The notes below the pieces were generated by a model, which did no database searches, was not told the DNA's origin, and saw nothing but the letters and a program-made list of their open reading frames with translations. A stretch of 64,000 bases of DNA from Exiguobacterium sp. s146. GTDB lineage: Bacteria > Bacillota > Bacilli > Exiguobacteriales > Exiguobacteriaceae. Where the stretch lies: assembly GCF_018618415.1 (NCBI RefSeq), contig NZ_JACSMA010000001.1:1-64000 (forward strand). The letters are read 5' to 3'. This document shows positions 46,395 through 54,670 of this stretch, in pieces; position 1 is the first letter of the stretch; each line of letters opens with the position of its first letter. The position numbers and the translations under genes are program-made.

Positions 46395-47006
46395 ATGAAT
46401 CATTACGAACAATATGCGGACGTCACGTTTGAGCAACAAGGTCAGGAAACGTACGTGACCGCCGCTCATGCCGACCTCGAACTGCATGGGATCGGGCGCA
46501 GTGCCGCCGTGTTTCGCATAAAAGACACGCGACTCGTCATCAAAGTATTCTTTCCGGATTATACGCATATCGCGGCCGAAGAGGCTGTGATTTACCGAAC
46601 GCTCGAAGGATTGCCTCAATTCCCACGCTTGTATGAAGCGGGTGTGAATTATATCGTCATCGATTATATCGAGGGCAAGACGCTATTCGAATGTCTGACG
46701 GAAGGGATTTGGATTGATGCGTCCTACATTCAGCAAGTCGACGCGGCGCTCATCGCGGCACGGCGCCTCGGACTGACGCCGTCGGACGTTCATTTGCGCA
46801 ATTTGATTTTGACGCCGGAAGGTCGCATTTATTTAATCGATTTGGCCCGCTTCCGCCAAGGACAGCACGTCGATCACCAATGGGAAGACTTGAAGCGGAT
46901 GTACCGGTTCTATCGGCTCCGTTTCATGCCGAAACGCTATTCAGAGCGTTTGTTGAACGGGGTCGCCTATTTATATCGCACCTTCGTGAACGACCCGAGA
47001 CGATAG
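46395..47006 (+). CDS. Protein-kinase-like protein (YrzF/RIO-like)
   Basis: Atypical small kinase-fold protein of 203 residues: RLVIKVFFPDY (ATP-binding lysine), FPRLYEAGVNYIVIDYIEGKTLFECLTEG (hinge), SDVHLRNLILTPEGRIYLIDLARFRQGQ (about 129-156; HLRN loop and DLA in place of DFG). The start follows AAAAGAGGAGTG. A palindrome ACTGAA-5-TTCAGT (46338-46354) lies by the probable -10 TATGAT. Substrate unknown. Confidence 0.83.
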   Translation: MNHYEQYADVTFEQQGQETYVTAAHADLELHGIGRSAAVFRIKDTRLVIKVFFPDYTHIAAEEAVIYRTLEGLPQFPRLYEAGVNYIVIDYIEGKTLFECLTEGIWIDASYIQQVDAALIAARRLGLTPSDVHLRNLILTPEGRIYLIDLARFRQGQHVDHQWEDLKRMYRFYRLRFMPKRYSERLLNGVAYLYRTFVNDPRR

Positions 47007-47087
47007 TCGACGGTCGTTTTTCTTTTGAAGATTAGGGAACAAGGAAGGTGTGACTGTCGTTTCGTTTTGAAAAAGGAGGCTAACTGT

Positions 47088-47414
47088 ATGCATCGGATTT
47101 ATGCGAATGAACTGGAGACGTTACGTGACTGTGTCGAGACGTGTAATTACTGTCTGGAGTCGTGCCTGGAAGAACATGACGTCAAGATGATGGTCGATTG
47201 CATCCGGCTCGACCGAGAGTGCGCCGCCATCTGTTCGTTTCTTGCCGAGGCGATGACACGTGATTCGGGGTTCGTCCCCGAACTCGCTCGGGCTTGTGCG
47301 GTCGTCTGCAAGGCGTGTGCCCAGGAATGTGAGAAACATAAGCATGCCCATTGCCAAGAATGTGCGCGCGTCTGTGTCGAGTGCGCCTCGATGTGCGATC
47401 GGTTGGCAGCATAA
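47088..47414 (+). CDS. Cys-rich four-helix-bundle copper-storage-type protein
   Basis: Protein of 108 residues with 14 cysteines placed in CxxxC or CxxxCxxxC patterns along helices (DCVETCNYCLESCLEE, DCIRLDRECAAIC, ACAVVCKACAQECEKH, HCQECARVCVECASMCDRL). This is the DUF326/Csp-type copper-binding four-helix bundle. It has no signal peptide, so it would be cytosolic (Csp3-like). ATG at 47088 follows AAAGGAGG. No copper exporter or CsoR repressor is visible next to it. Confidence 0.88.
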   Translation: MHRIYANELETLRDCVETCNYCLESCLEEHDVKMMVDCIRLDRECAAICSFLAEAMTRDSGFVPELARACAVVCKACAQECEKHKHAHCQECARVCVECASMCDRLAA

Positions 47415-47418
47415 TGTG

Positions 47419-47448
47419 AAAAAGTCAGTCAAACCGGCTGACTTTTTT
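47419..47448 (+). terminator. Terminator of the Csp-like gene
   Basis: AAAAAGTCAG/CTGACTTTTTT hairpin immediately after the stop. Confidence 0.88.
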
Positions 47449-47525
47449 GTGTGAGAGCGAATCGCCACGTGTATTTTGAAATCGAGATAAGTATAATGAA
47501 GAAAATATATGAAAGTGGTGTTCCT

Positions 47526-48038
47526 ATGATTCGCAATTGTCGTCGAGATGACCTTCAAGCTGTGTTACATATTTATAATGATGCCATCGTTAACAGTACC
47601 GCCGTCTATCACTACGAGCCGGTGACGCTTCAAAATCGAATCGCTTGGTACGAAGAGAAAAAAGCGGCCGAACTTCCAATCATTGTATGGGAAGAAGGGG
47701 ACGTCGTGATGGGCTTTGCCACGTTTGGACCGTTTCGACCATGGCCGGCCTATCATTATACGGTCGAGCATTCGGTGTACGTCCATCCTGGCTACCGCAG
47801 CAAAGGGATTGGCAACAAGTTGCTCCGGGAGATTATTCGTCTAGCTGAAGAGCGTGAGTACAAGACCGTGATTGGCGGAATCGATGCCTCGAACGTGACG
47901 AGTATCCGAGCCCATGAAAAAGTCGGATTCGTCCATTCCGGCACGATTAAAAAAGCCGGCTACAAGTTTGGGAAGTGGCTCGACTTATCGTTTTATCAGC
48001 TCGATTTGAAAGGTCCCGAGGCACCGCAAGAAAGCTGA
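47526..48038 (+). CDS. Phosphinothricin-acetyltransferase-like GNAT
   Basis: Protein of 170 residues of the Pat/YwnH type: MIRNCRRDDLQAVLHIYNDAIVNSTAVYHYEP, WYEEKKAAELPIIVWEEGDVVMGFATFGPFRPWPAYHYTVEHSVYVHPGYRSKGIGNKLLREII (about 36-110). ATG at 47526 is 8 bases after AAGTGGTG; the open frame to 47451 lacks a better start. Methionine sulfoximine/sulfone is the known substrate in relatives. It has no nearby biosynthetic genes. Confidence 0.88.
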   Translation: MIRNCRRDDLQAVLHIYNDAIVNSTAVYHYEPVTLQNRIAWYEEKKAAELPIIVWEEGDVVMGFATFGPFRPWPAYHYTVEHSVYVHPGYRSKGIGNKLLREIIRLAEEREYKTVIGGIDASNVTSIRAHEKVGFVHSGTIKKAGYKFGKWLDLSFYQLDLKGPEAPQES

Positions 48039-48104
48039 CCGCTAGCTGTCTGCGCTCCGAAAATACGGTATACTGGGAACAGTGAATCGAATGGAGGAAT
48101 CAGC

Positions 48105-48443
48105 ATGACAGAACTACCAAATTGCCCGAAGTGTCAATCAATGTACGTGTATGAGGACGGGAGCTTGCTCGTCTGTCCGGAATGTGCGTATGAGTGGTCA
48201 CCGAGCGAGGCGGCCGAGGCAGAAGCGGACGCGCAAATCAAAGACGCGAACGGCAACGTGCTCCAAGACGGTGACACGGTCACAGTCATCAAAGATTTGA
48301 AAGTGAAAGGGACGTCGCTCGTCGTCAAACAAGGCACGAAAGTGAAAGGCATCCGTCTCGTCGACGGAGACCATGACATCGACTGCAAGATTGACGGCTT
48401 CGGCGCGATGAAGCTCAAATCGGAGTTCGTGAAGAAAATCTAA
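48105..48443 (+). CDS. phnA: PhnA/YjdM family zinc-ribbon protein
   Basis: Protein of 112 residues with an N-terminal zinc ribbon [28 protein letters not shown] (two CxxC pairs) and a C-terminal SH3-like domain with [40 protein letters not shown]. The family is named after alkylphosphonate uptake, but its function is not established. ATG follows GGAGGAATCAGC. A TATACT -10 is visible near 48071. Confidence 0.92.
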   Translation: MTELPNCPKCQSMYVYEDGSLLVCPECAYEWSPSEAAEAEADAQIKDANGNVLQDGDTVTVIKDLKVKGTSLVVKQGTKVKGIRLVDGDHDIDCKIDGFGAMKLKSEFVKKI

Positions 48444-48484
48444 AAAAAGCGTGTTGGTCCGGGAACGGACCAACACGCTTTTTG
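48444..48484. terminator. Strong bidirectional terminator
   Basis: AAAAAAAGCGTGTTGGTCC / GGACCAACACGCTTTTT, a perfect long stem flanked by A and T tracts, between the convergent phnA and aldehyde dehydrogenase genes. Confidence 0.95.
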
Positions 48485-48488
48485 CTGT

Positions 48489-49946
48489 TTAGGAGAAGAA
48501 CGGTTTGTACTCCCGACGTTCGTGCATGACGGATACCCATTGGAGTGTCGTGAACTCCTCGAGCACCCATTCGCCGTTGAAACGGCCGAGACCAGAATCT
48601 TTCTCACCGCCGAACGGCAAGTGCGGCTCATCGTTCACCGACTGGTCGTTGACGTGAATCATCCCTGTCTCGACTTGGCGGGCGAACTCGGTCGCGCGAT
48701 AGATCGAACCGTGGACGGCGCCGCTCAATCCGTACGGGAGCTCGTTCGAGAGTTTCAACGCCTCGGCGTCATCCTTGAACGAGATGACGACAGCGACCGG
48801 TCCGAAAATCTCGTTTTTCGCGAGTGGCATGTCATTCGTGACACCACTCACGACGGTCGGCTCGAGTACGTTCCCGTCAGTGTTACCGCCGACTTGAACC
48901 GTCGCACCAGCGTCGACCGTCTGCTTGATTTGATCGAGGATACGCTCGACTTGATCATGATCGATGAGCGGTCCGACTTGTGTGTCTGATTCGTTCGGAT
49001 TGCCGAACTTCAAGGCACCGACCCGCTCGACGAATTTTTCGAGGAACGCATCGTGAATCGATTCGGCGACGAGAATCCGGTTCGTTGACATACAAATCTG
49101 CCCTTGGTGATAGAACTTCGAGTAGACGGCCGATTCGACGGCACGGTCGATGTCGGCATCATCTAACACGACGAAGACGTTATTCCCGCCAAGTTCGAGC
49201 GCTGTTTTCTTCAACAAACGTCCGGCTTTCTCGGCGATACCTTTGCCGACCTCAGTCGAACCAGTGAACGAGATGAGTTTTGGCACCGGGTGCTCGACGA
49301 TGGCGTCCCCGATCTCCGAACCGCGACCGACGACGACGTTCAAGACGCCTTTCGGAAGGCCTGCCTCTTCAAATAACGATGCGAACAGGAGACCGCCTGT
49401 GACCGGTGTCGCCGTCGCCGGTTTGACGACGACGGTATTGCCCGTCGCGAGCGCGGAGACGATTGAGCGGACCGCGAGGTGGAACGGGAAGTTCCATGGG
49501 CTGATGACGCCGATGACGCCGAGCGGCTTGCGGTAGACCCGGTTCTCTTTATTCGGGACGATTGACGGCTTGATGAGCCCGTCCATCCGGAACGGGAATG
49601 TCGCCGCTTCCTTGATGATCGCCATCGACGCTAAAAATTCGCCTTCTGCTTTGATGCGCGTGCTACCGGACTCTTTGACGAGCCAGTCGATGATGTCTTC
49701 TTTATGTTGCAACGTCACTTCAGCGAACTTCTCAATCAAGGCGCGTCGGTTTTGCGGGAGCATCGTCGCCCATTCGGTTTGTGCTTCCTTTGCGACCGCG
49801 TAGGCCTTGTCGAGATCGGATTCGTCGGCCGATCGGATGGAGAACAACGTCTCGTCCGTGAACGGGTTGGTGTTATCGATCGATTTATCGCTCGACCCCT
49901 CGACCCACTGGCCATCAATGTACATCTTTGTAAAATCGGTATGCAT
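48489..49946 (-). CDS. NAD-dependent aldehyde dehydrogenase
   Basis: Classical ALDH of 485 residues. Cofactor region GVISPWNFPFHLAVRSIVSAL, VKPATATP, ISFTGSTEVG, general base Glu in LELGGNN (about 252), nucleophile Cys in HQGQICMSTNR (about 284) and the EIFGPV and LPFGGEKDSGLGR motifs. Sequence style is that of vanillin/benzaldehyde-type dehydrogenases (B. subtilis YfmT). ATG at 49946 follows AAGGAGTG; TTG at 49952 is closer to the site and less likely. It diverges from the padR operon. Confidence 0.93.
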   Translation of the reverse strand: MHTDFTKMYIDGQWVEGSSDKSIDNTNPFTDETLFSIRSADESDLDKAYAVAKEAQTEWATMLPQNRRALIEKFAEVTLQHKEDIIDWLVKESGSTRIKAEGEFLASMAIIKEAATFPFRMDGLIKPSIVPNKENRVYRKPLGVIGVISPWNFPFHLAVRSIVSALATGNTVVVKPATATPVTGGLLFASLFEEAGLPKGVLNVVVGRGSEIGDAIVEHPVPKLISFTGSTEVGKGIAEKAGRLLKKTALELGGNNVFVVLDDADIDRAVESAVYSKFYHQGQICMSTNRILVAESIHDAFLEKFVERVGALKFGNPNESDTQVGPLIDHDQVERILDQIKQTVDAGATVQVGGNTDGNVLEPTVVSGVTNDMPLAKNEIFGPVAVVISFKDDAEALKLSNELPYGLSGAVHGSIYRATEFARQVETGMIHVNDQSVNDEPHLPFGGEKDSGLGRFNGEWVLEEFTTLQWVSVMHERREYKPFFS

Positions 49947-50024
49947 ACTCAAACACTCCTTTATGTTTTTGCTTCACCTTAAGAAGTATTCACCTGATTT
50001 GAAAAATTAAACCTATCGATGCGC

Positions 50025-50095
50025 AACTAACTTGTTTTACAAAGTAGTTGCAAATGGCAGTCCCTTCCATTACTATTATGTATAACAAGTTAGTT
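50025..50095. promoter_or_regulatory. padR promoter region with 12-base inverted repeats
   Basis: AACTAACTTGTT (50025-50036) and its exact reverse complement AACAAGTTAGTT (50084-50095) flank a sigma-A promoter TTGCAA (50048-50053) - 17 bases - TACTAT (50071-50076). The outer repeats are candidate PadR sites; looping or dual occupancy could also control the divergent aldehyde dehydrogenase gene. Confidence 0.6.
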
Positions 50096-50116
50096 TGGTG
50101 AAAGCGAGGTCGCGCC

Positions 50117-50470
50117 ATGGCGATGAGTCAAATGTTGAAAGGATTGCTCGAAGGGTGTCTGTTGGCCATCATCGATAAAGGAGAGACGTACGGCTACGAG
50201 ATGTCGGAGAAGTTGCAGGCGTACGGGTTCACGATGGTGAGCGAGGGGAGTATTTATCCGGTATTGTTACGGATGAAGAAGGACGGCTGGGTCGAGACGA
50301 TTCAAAAGACGTTGCCGTCCGGAGGGCCGAAGCGAAAGTATTACATCTTGACGGAGGCGGGCCGGCAAGAATTGCTAGCCTTCAAACAACGTTGGGCGGA
50401 AGTGTCAAGCGGCGTCGACCGCGTACTTGGAGAGGGGAATGAAGATGGAACTGTCAAAAAAGAGTCGTGA
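50117..50470 (+). CDS. PadR family transcriptional regulator
   Basis: Winged-helix regulator of 117 residues: SQMLKGLLEGCLLAIIDKGETYGYEMSEKLQAYGFTMVSEGSIYPVLLRMKKDGWVETIQKTLPSGGPKRKYYILTEAGRQEL. This is the PadR-N domain with the conserved YGYE and GxIYPxLxRLxxxG motifs and GPxRKYY in the wing. ATG at 50117 lies 8 bases after AAGCGAGG. The next gene overlaps its end by 26 bases. PadR-HAAS pairs usually regulate their own operon. Confidence 0.92.
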   Translation: MAMSQMLKGLLEGCLLAIIDKGETYGYEMSEKLQAYGFTMVSEGSIYPVLLRMKKDGWVETIQKTLPSGGPKRKYYILTEAGRQELLAFKQRWAEVSSGVDRVLGEGNEDGTVKKES

Positions 50471-51200
50471 TTTTTTGGATGATTTAGCGGTGTATCTCAT
50501 GTCGAGCGGGAAGTCGGAAGGGGAAGTGCAAGACGTGGTCGCCGAGCTGAAAGACCATCTCGAGGAAGCGGAACAGGCGGGCAAGAGCGTCGACGATGTC
50601 GTCGGTCAAAGCCCGCAAGCTTACATGCGACATCTCGGGCGGGAGATGGCGTTCGACGGCAAAGGGTTTTTCAAAATCATCGCGATGATCATTCCGAACG
50701 TGTTCGCGTACATCGTCATCGCCAACTTCATTCAAGGTGAGATGGCGTTCTCGACGATTCAATTGATTGGCTTCCCGCTCGTCGCCGTCCTGTTCTTGCT
50801 GGCCGCCGCACAAGCGTTCCGCAACATGTCGGTCCGCTCGAAAGGGAGTAAAATCAAAAACGGGGTGACGTACGTCGCGCTCGCCGCGCTGCCGATGACG
50901 TTATTCCTCGGACTGATGGTACTCGACATCTTCGTCGAGACCCCGACGATCGTGTTCGGCTCGAGCGGTCAACTCGTCTTGTTCGGTCTGGCCGTCATCA
51001 CGTTGCTCCTCGTCTCGATTTGGACGAAAACGTGGATCAATCTGATCATTCCGCTACTTTTATTCGGACCACAATATGCGTTTGCCCAGACGAGCTTGCC
51101 GCTCGAGCAACAACTGATCTTCTCGATGTTGATTCTGTTCGTCGGGATGGGAATCTTCTTGTTCGTCTGGTGGAAAAAGAATCAACAGGGGCAAGCCTGA
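50445..51200 (+). CDS. HAAS domain membrane protein
   Basis: Protein of 251 residues. An N-terminal helical HAAS-type domain (about 1-70, LDDLAVYLMSSGKSEGEVQDVVAELKDHLEEAEQAGKSVDDVVG) precedes six predicted membrane helices (about 75-240). HAAS domains interact with PadR regulators, fitting the preceding gene. ATG at 50445 has GAGAGGGG 7 bases upstream, inside the padR gene. Confidence 0.85.
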   Translation: MELSKKSRDFLDDLAVYLMSSGKSEGEVQDVVAELKDHLEEAEQAGKSVDDVVGQSPQAYMRHLGREMAFDGKGFFKIIAMIIPNVFAYIVIANFIQGEMAFSTIQLIGFPLVAVLFLLAAAQAFRNMSVRSKGSKIKNGVTYVALAALPMTLFLGLMVLDIFVETPTIVFGSSGQLVLFGLAVITLLLVSIWTKTWINLIIPLLLFGPQYAFAQTSLPLEQQLIFSMLILFVGMGIFLFVWWKKNQQGQA

Positions 51201-51556
51201 TGCTGGGGCGAATCCTTTTCGTCGCCATCTTGTGTCTCCCCTGGGGCTTTTTCGTGACAGCAGCAGACTTTTTATGGGGGGATGCGCTCGGATATCTCAT
51301 GATTCCGGCCATCGTGTGGTCGTGTGTATGGTGGTTGGGGCGGCGTGGGATGTTCTTGTGGCTCGTAGGTGGGCTCACCGTATCGTATATCATTTCCACG
51401 GCAATGGTGTGGCACGTCGATGGGGCATGGGATTATTTCTTCAAGCCGATTGGCCAGTCAATCCTCGTGAATGTCTGGACCATTGTTTACGCGAGTGGTG
51501 TCGTTTTGGCGTATATGTATCGTCGTACTTTGCAAAAAGCGCGTGAATCTGCTTAA
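51200..51556 (+). CDS. Membrane protein of the padR operon
   Basis: Protein of 118 residues with about four helices (5-24, 30-48, 52-72, 88-108), starting MLGRILFVAILCLPWG. ATG at 51200 overlaps the stop of the HAAS protein (TGATG), so they are translationally coupled. No family recognised. Confidence 0.7.
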   Translation: MLGRILFVAILCLPWGFFVTAADFLWGDALGYLMIPAIVWSCVWWLGRRGMFLWLVGGLTVSYIISTAMVWHVDGAWDYFFKPIGQSILVNVWTIVYASGVVLAYMYRRTLQKARESA

Positions 51557-51615
51557 GGTCAGACGCGGCTGGGAATAGGCAACTGTACGCCTAAAAGAGA
51601 AAGAAGGGATTCCCA

Positions 51616-52563
51616 TTGCCAGTCAATCCGACGATTCAATTTTACTTGAACCAGTTTCACAACCAGATCCCGACCACATATGACCAATTGGATCCGCTCG
51701 AATTAAGACGACAAGAAGACGCAATGATGACCCGGTTTCAACATAGAGAGCACGTGCACGCGGTTGAGGACCGCCTCATTCCATTATCAGGACGGACGAT
51801 CCCGATTCGCATTTATCGGACGGCTCATACGATTGCGCCTGTCCTCGTCTATTATCACGGGGGTGGTTACGTCACGGGAAGTCTCGACACCCATGATGCG
51901 ATTTGCCGAACGATTGCGAACGAGGCCGACTGTACCGTCATCTCGGTCGGTTACCGACTCGCACCAGAACATAAATTTCCGACGGCCGTCTATGACAGCT
52001 TTGAGGCGCTCGTTTGGATTGCGGACCACGCCTCGGAACTCGAAATCGATGCTGAGCGCATCGCCGTCGGCGGCGACAGCGCCGGGGGGACGCTCGCCAC
52101 GGTCAGCGCCTTGATGGCCATCGAACAAGGCCGACCACTCGCCATGCATCAGCTGTTATTTTATCCGGTGACGGGGACCGAGGAGAATCTGCCGTTGTCG
52201 TTAATCGAGTATGCGAACGGCTATTTGCTCGACGAGGCGTTAATTCGGTGGTTCCAACACCAATACTTTCATGACGAGGCCGAATTGACCCACCCCTACG
52301 CCTCACCGATCATTTCGCCGCATTTGACGAAACTGCCGCCGACGACGCTGCTGACGGCCGAGTATGACCCGCTCCGTGACCTCGGCCGAGCGTATGCCAA
52401 TAAATTGATTAGTCTCGGTGTCCCGGTGACGTATCACAATTACGGGGGACTCATCCACGGCTTCGTCAACTACTACGCATACGTCCCGGAAGCACGACGA
52501 GCCGTCAAAGAAGCGGCGCAGTCGCTCAAACATGCCTTCCATACGCAAAAAACTCGCCCGTGA
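51616..52563 (+). CDS. Alpha/beta-hydrolase (HSL family esterase)
   Basis: Esterase of 315 residues. Oxyanion loop YYHGGGYVTGS (about 77-87), nucleophile in VGGDSAGGTLA (Ser about 157), acid in TAEYDPLRDLG (Asp about 252) and His in GLIHGFVNY (about 282). This is the hormone-sensitive-lipase family. TTG at 51616 follows AAGAAGGGATT. It probably hydrolyses short-chain esters; natural substrate unknown. Confidence 0.92.
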   Translation: MPVNPTIQFYLNQFHNQIPTTYDQLDPLELRRQEDAMMTRFQHREHVHAVEDRLIPLSGRTIPIRIYRTAHTIAPVLVYYHGGGYVTGSLDTHDAICRTIANEADCTVISVGYRLAPEHKFPTAVYDSFEALVWIADHASELEIDAERIAVGGDSAGGTLATVSALMAIEQGRPLAMHQLLFYPVTGTEENLPLSLIEYANGYLLDEALIRWFQHQYFHDEAELTHPYASPIISPHLTKLPPTTLLTAEYDPLRDLGRAYANKLISLGVPVTYHNYGGLIHGFVNYYAYVPEARRAVKEAAQSLKHAFHTQKTRP

Positions 52564-52577
52564 GGCGAGTTTTTTTA
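52547..52577. terminator. Bidirectional terminator
   Basis: AAAAACTCGCC-CGTGA-GGCGAGTTTTTTT, overlapping the esterase stop and the end of the minus-strand GNAT gene. Confidence 0.92.
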
Positions 52578-53417
52578 TGCTTTCGACAAATAAGGGAAAC
52601 GACAACCTTCCGGGAAAAGCTGTCCTTCGTTCATCCGAATCATCCATTGGTCGTCGCGGGACGGACGTTGCTCCACACCGTCCAAGTCGGGTGTGAATTT
52701 AAAGACGATTTCGGTGATGCCTTCAAAAGAGAGGCGGGCCACGACGTCACGCATATCGACAGGCCGCGGCGACAGCACGGCATACAAGTTTAAGCGCGAG
52801 CGCTCAATCATATAAATGACATGGACGTCATCGAAACGATACACGTCCTCATCCATCCCTTGATAGTAATGGAACATCCAAATGTGCATGTCGTCTGTCG
52901 TATACAGACGCGGTGAAAACGGGAGTGACTCCAGTTTGAAACGACGCCACTGTTCGGCATCGACGTCGACATGTTCGAGTGGGGAAGCCGATCCCGAGAC
53001 TGAAACGAATAGCTCCGGCTCGGGTTGGACGGAGAACCCTTGCTGCTCGTAAAACGGTGCAACCCCTTCGTCACAAGCCAAAAAATAAGGCAACCCATCC
53101 GTGTCATGCTGCTTGAACATATGCTTGAAGATGCGGGTGGCGAGTCCTTGTCCTTGTCGATCCTCGTCGGTCATGACCGTCCCGATCTGATACGCTTCGC
53201 GCTCGGTTCCGTCAGCCACGATCGTCATCCGGCTCATCCCGACGTTCGAAATGACATTCCGATAAAACGTCAAGGAATAACAGCGATAGCGGTCGGTCCA
53301 TTCGCCAGCGTTGTACCACTCGCGAAAATCGATGCCGAACATCTCATCGGCCAAATAGAAAAATGACGCAAATTCTTCTCCTGAATACTCGAGATTGCTG
53401 ATAGGTCGTTTAGCCAT
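52575..53417 (-). CDS. GNAT acetyltransferase with C-terminal domain
   Basis: Protein of 280 residues. The first half is a GNAT domain (SRMTIVADGTEREAYQIGTVMTDEDRQGQGLATRIFKHMFKQHDTDGLPYFLACDEGVAPFYEQQGF). The second half resembles a degenerate GNAT fold. ATG at 53417 follows AAGGAGTGAGTC. Substrate unknown. Confidence 0.83.
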   Translation of the reverse strand: MAKRPISNLEYSGEEFASFFYLADEMFGIDFREWYNAGEWTDRYRCYSLTFYRNVISNVGMSRMTIVADGTEREAYQIGTVMTDEDRQGQGLATRIFKHMFKQHDTDGLPYFLACDEGVAPFYEQQGFSVQPEPELFVSVSGSASPLEHVDVDAEQWRRFKLESLPFSPRLYTTDDMHIWMFHYYQGMDEDVYRFDDVHVIYMIERSRLNLYAVLSPRPVDMRDVVARLSFEGITEIVFKFTPDLDGVEQRPSRDDQWMIRMNEGQLFPEGCRFPYLSKA

Positions 53418-53434
53418 ATGACTCACTCCTTGTT

Positions 53435-53463
53435 TTGAACTTCTCGGTCCGTTCCTGTACATT
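53435..53463 (+). promoter_or_regulatory. Sigma-A promoter of the HAD phosphatase gene
   Basis: TTGAAC (53435-53440), 17-base spacer, TACATT (53458-53463). Confidence 0.7.
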
Positions 53464-53489
53464 AGAGGCAGAGAGGGGTAATACAGATT

Positions 53490-54197
53490 ATGAAACGATA
53501 TGAAGCGATTTTATTCGATGTCGACGACACGTTGTTAGACTTTAAACAGAGCGAGCACGTCGCCTTAGAGCAGTTGCTCGCCGCATACAACGTTCGCATG
53601 ACAGACGAATTGAAGCAACAATATGTGACGATCAATAACGGATTATGGCGCGCCTTCGAGCGCGGCGAGGTTGGACGGGAAGACGTCTTGATGGGACGCC
53701 ACACGCAACTGTTCGACACGCTGGGCATCACCATCGATGCCCATGAAGTCGAACAGCGCTATCGCGACCATTTACACGACGGCGTGCACATCATTGATGG
53801 GGCACTCGAGCTCGTCCAAACACTTAGCGAGCAGTATCCGCTCTATATCGTCACGAACGGTGTGACGAAAACGCAGTTCAAGCGGCTCGAAGCATCGGGA
53901 TTGCTCCCTTATTTCAAGGACGTGTTCGTCTCCGATGCTACGGGATCGCAAAAGCCGATGAAACCGTTCTTCGATTACGTGTTCGACCGCGTGCCGAACG
54001 TGGCACCCGAACGCGGACTCATCGTTGGTGACTCGTTGACGGCAGACATCGCCGGCGGTCGTATGTATGGGCTCGACACGTGCTGGTACAACCCGCACGA
54101 GATTGCCGCATCGGTCGAGACGACGTACGAGATTCAAGACTTGCACGAGTTGAAATCGATTCTATCCGGCTCAGCGGTCGATAAAGTGGGGCGGTAA
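53490..54197 (+). CDS. YjjG-type noncanonical pyrimidine nucleotidase (HAD)
   Basis: HAD hydrolase of 235 residues. Motif I AILFDVDDTLLDF (Asp 10, Asp 12), motif II VTNGVTKTQF, motif III KPMKPFF and motif IV LIVGDSLTADIAGG. The line closely follows YjjG/YfnB house-cleaning 5'-nucleotidases. GAGAGGGG lies 13 bases upstream. The 3' end overlaps the convergent Nudix gene by 27 bases. Confidence 0.9.
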   Translation: MKRYEAILFDVDDTLLDFKQSEHVALEQLLAAYNVRMTDELKQQYVTINNGLWRAFERGEVGREDVLMGRHTQLFDTLGITIDAHEVEQRYRDHLHDGVHIIDGALELVQTLSEQYPLYIVTNGVTKTQFKRLEASGLLPYFKDVFVSDATGSQKPMKPFFDYVFDRVPNVAPERGLIVGDSLTADIAGGRMYGLDTCWYNPHEIAASVETTYEIQDLHELKSILSGSAVDKVGR

Positions 54198-54617
54198 TGA
54201 TTGTGGCAACGCATAGAGCGTCTCCGGGAAGAGCGCCAAGTCACGGAGCGTGTCAAGTGGCTGCCAACGATAGATGAGGTGATCGCCTTCCGGTCCGTGG
54301 AAGTCTCCATTCCGGAGCGGGAGGTCACCCGATACATAGAAGTACATGCCGATCTCGTGGACGGTGCGCTCTAAGTACGTGAAGAAATTTTCGGAGACGA
54401 AGGCGAACGTCGTTCCCGTCAGTGTTGCGTCGAGTTCTTCTTGTAGCTCACGCGTCAAGGCGATTTCGGCCTCTTCGCCGATGCCGACGCGGCCGCCCGG
54501 CAACGCCCAAAAGTCATCGTTCACGTTCCGATGAACGAGCAGATGACCGTCTTGGACCCAGATGCCGGCGACACGGTAATTGAACGTGCCATGTTCGGTC
54601 GGAAATACGATATCCAT
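54171..54617 (-). CDS. Nudix hydrolase
   Basis: Protein of 148 residues with Nudix box GGRVGIGEEAEIALTRELQEELDA (about 42-65), preceded by DFWALPGGR. ATG at 54617 follows TGGAGTG; the longer frame to 54659 lacks a binding site. Its 3' end overlaps the end of the HAD gene on the other strand. Substrate unknown. Confidence 0.88.
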   Translation of the reverse strand: MDIVFPTEHGTFNYRVAGIWVQDGHLLVHRNVNDDFWALPGGRVGIGEEAEIALTRELQEELDATLTGTTFAFVSENFFTYLERTVHEIGMYFYVSGDLPLRNGDFHGPEGDHLIYRWQPLDTLRDLALFPETLYALPQSLPPHFIDR

Positions 54618-54670
54618 GTGTATCACTCCATTCCATAAGCTACACCTAGTATACGCCAAGGAGGAAGGTC

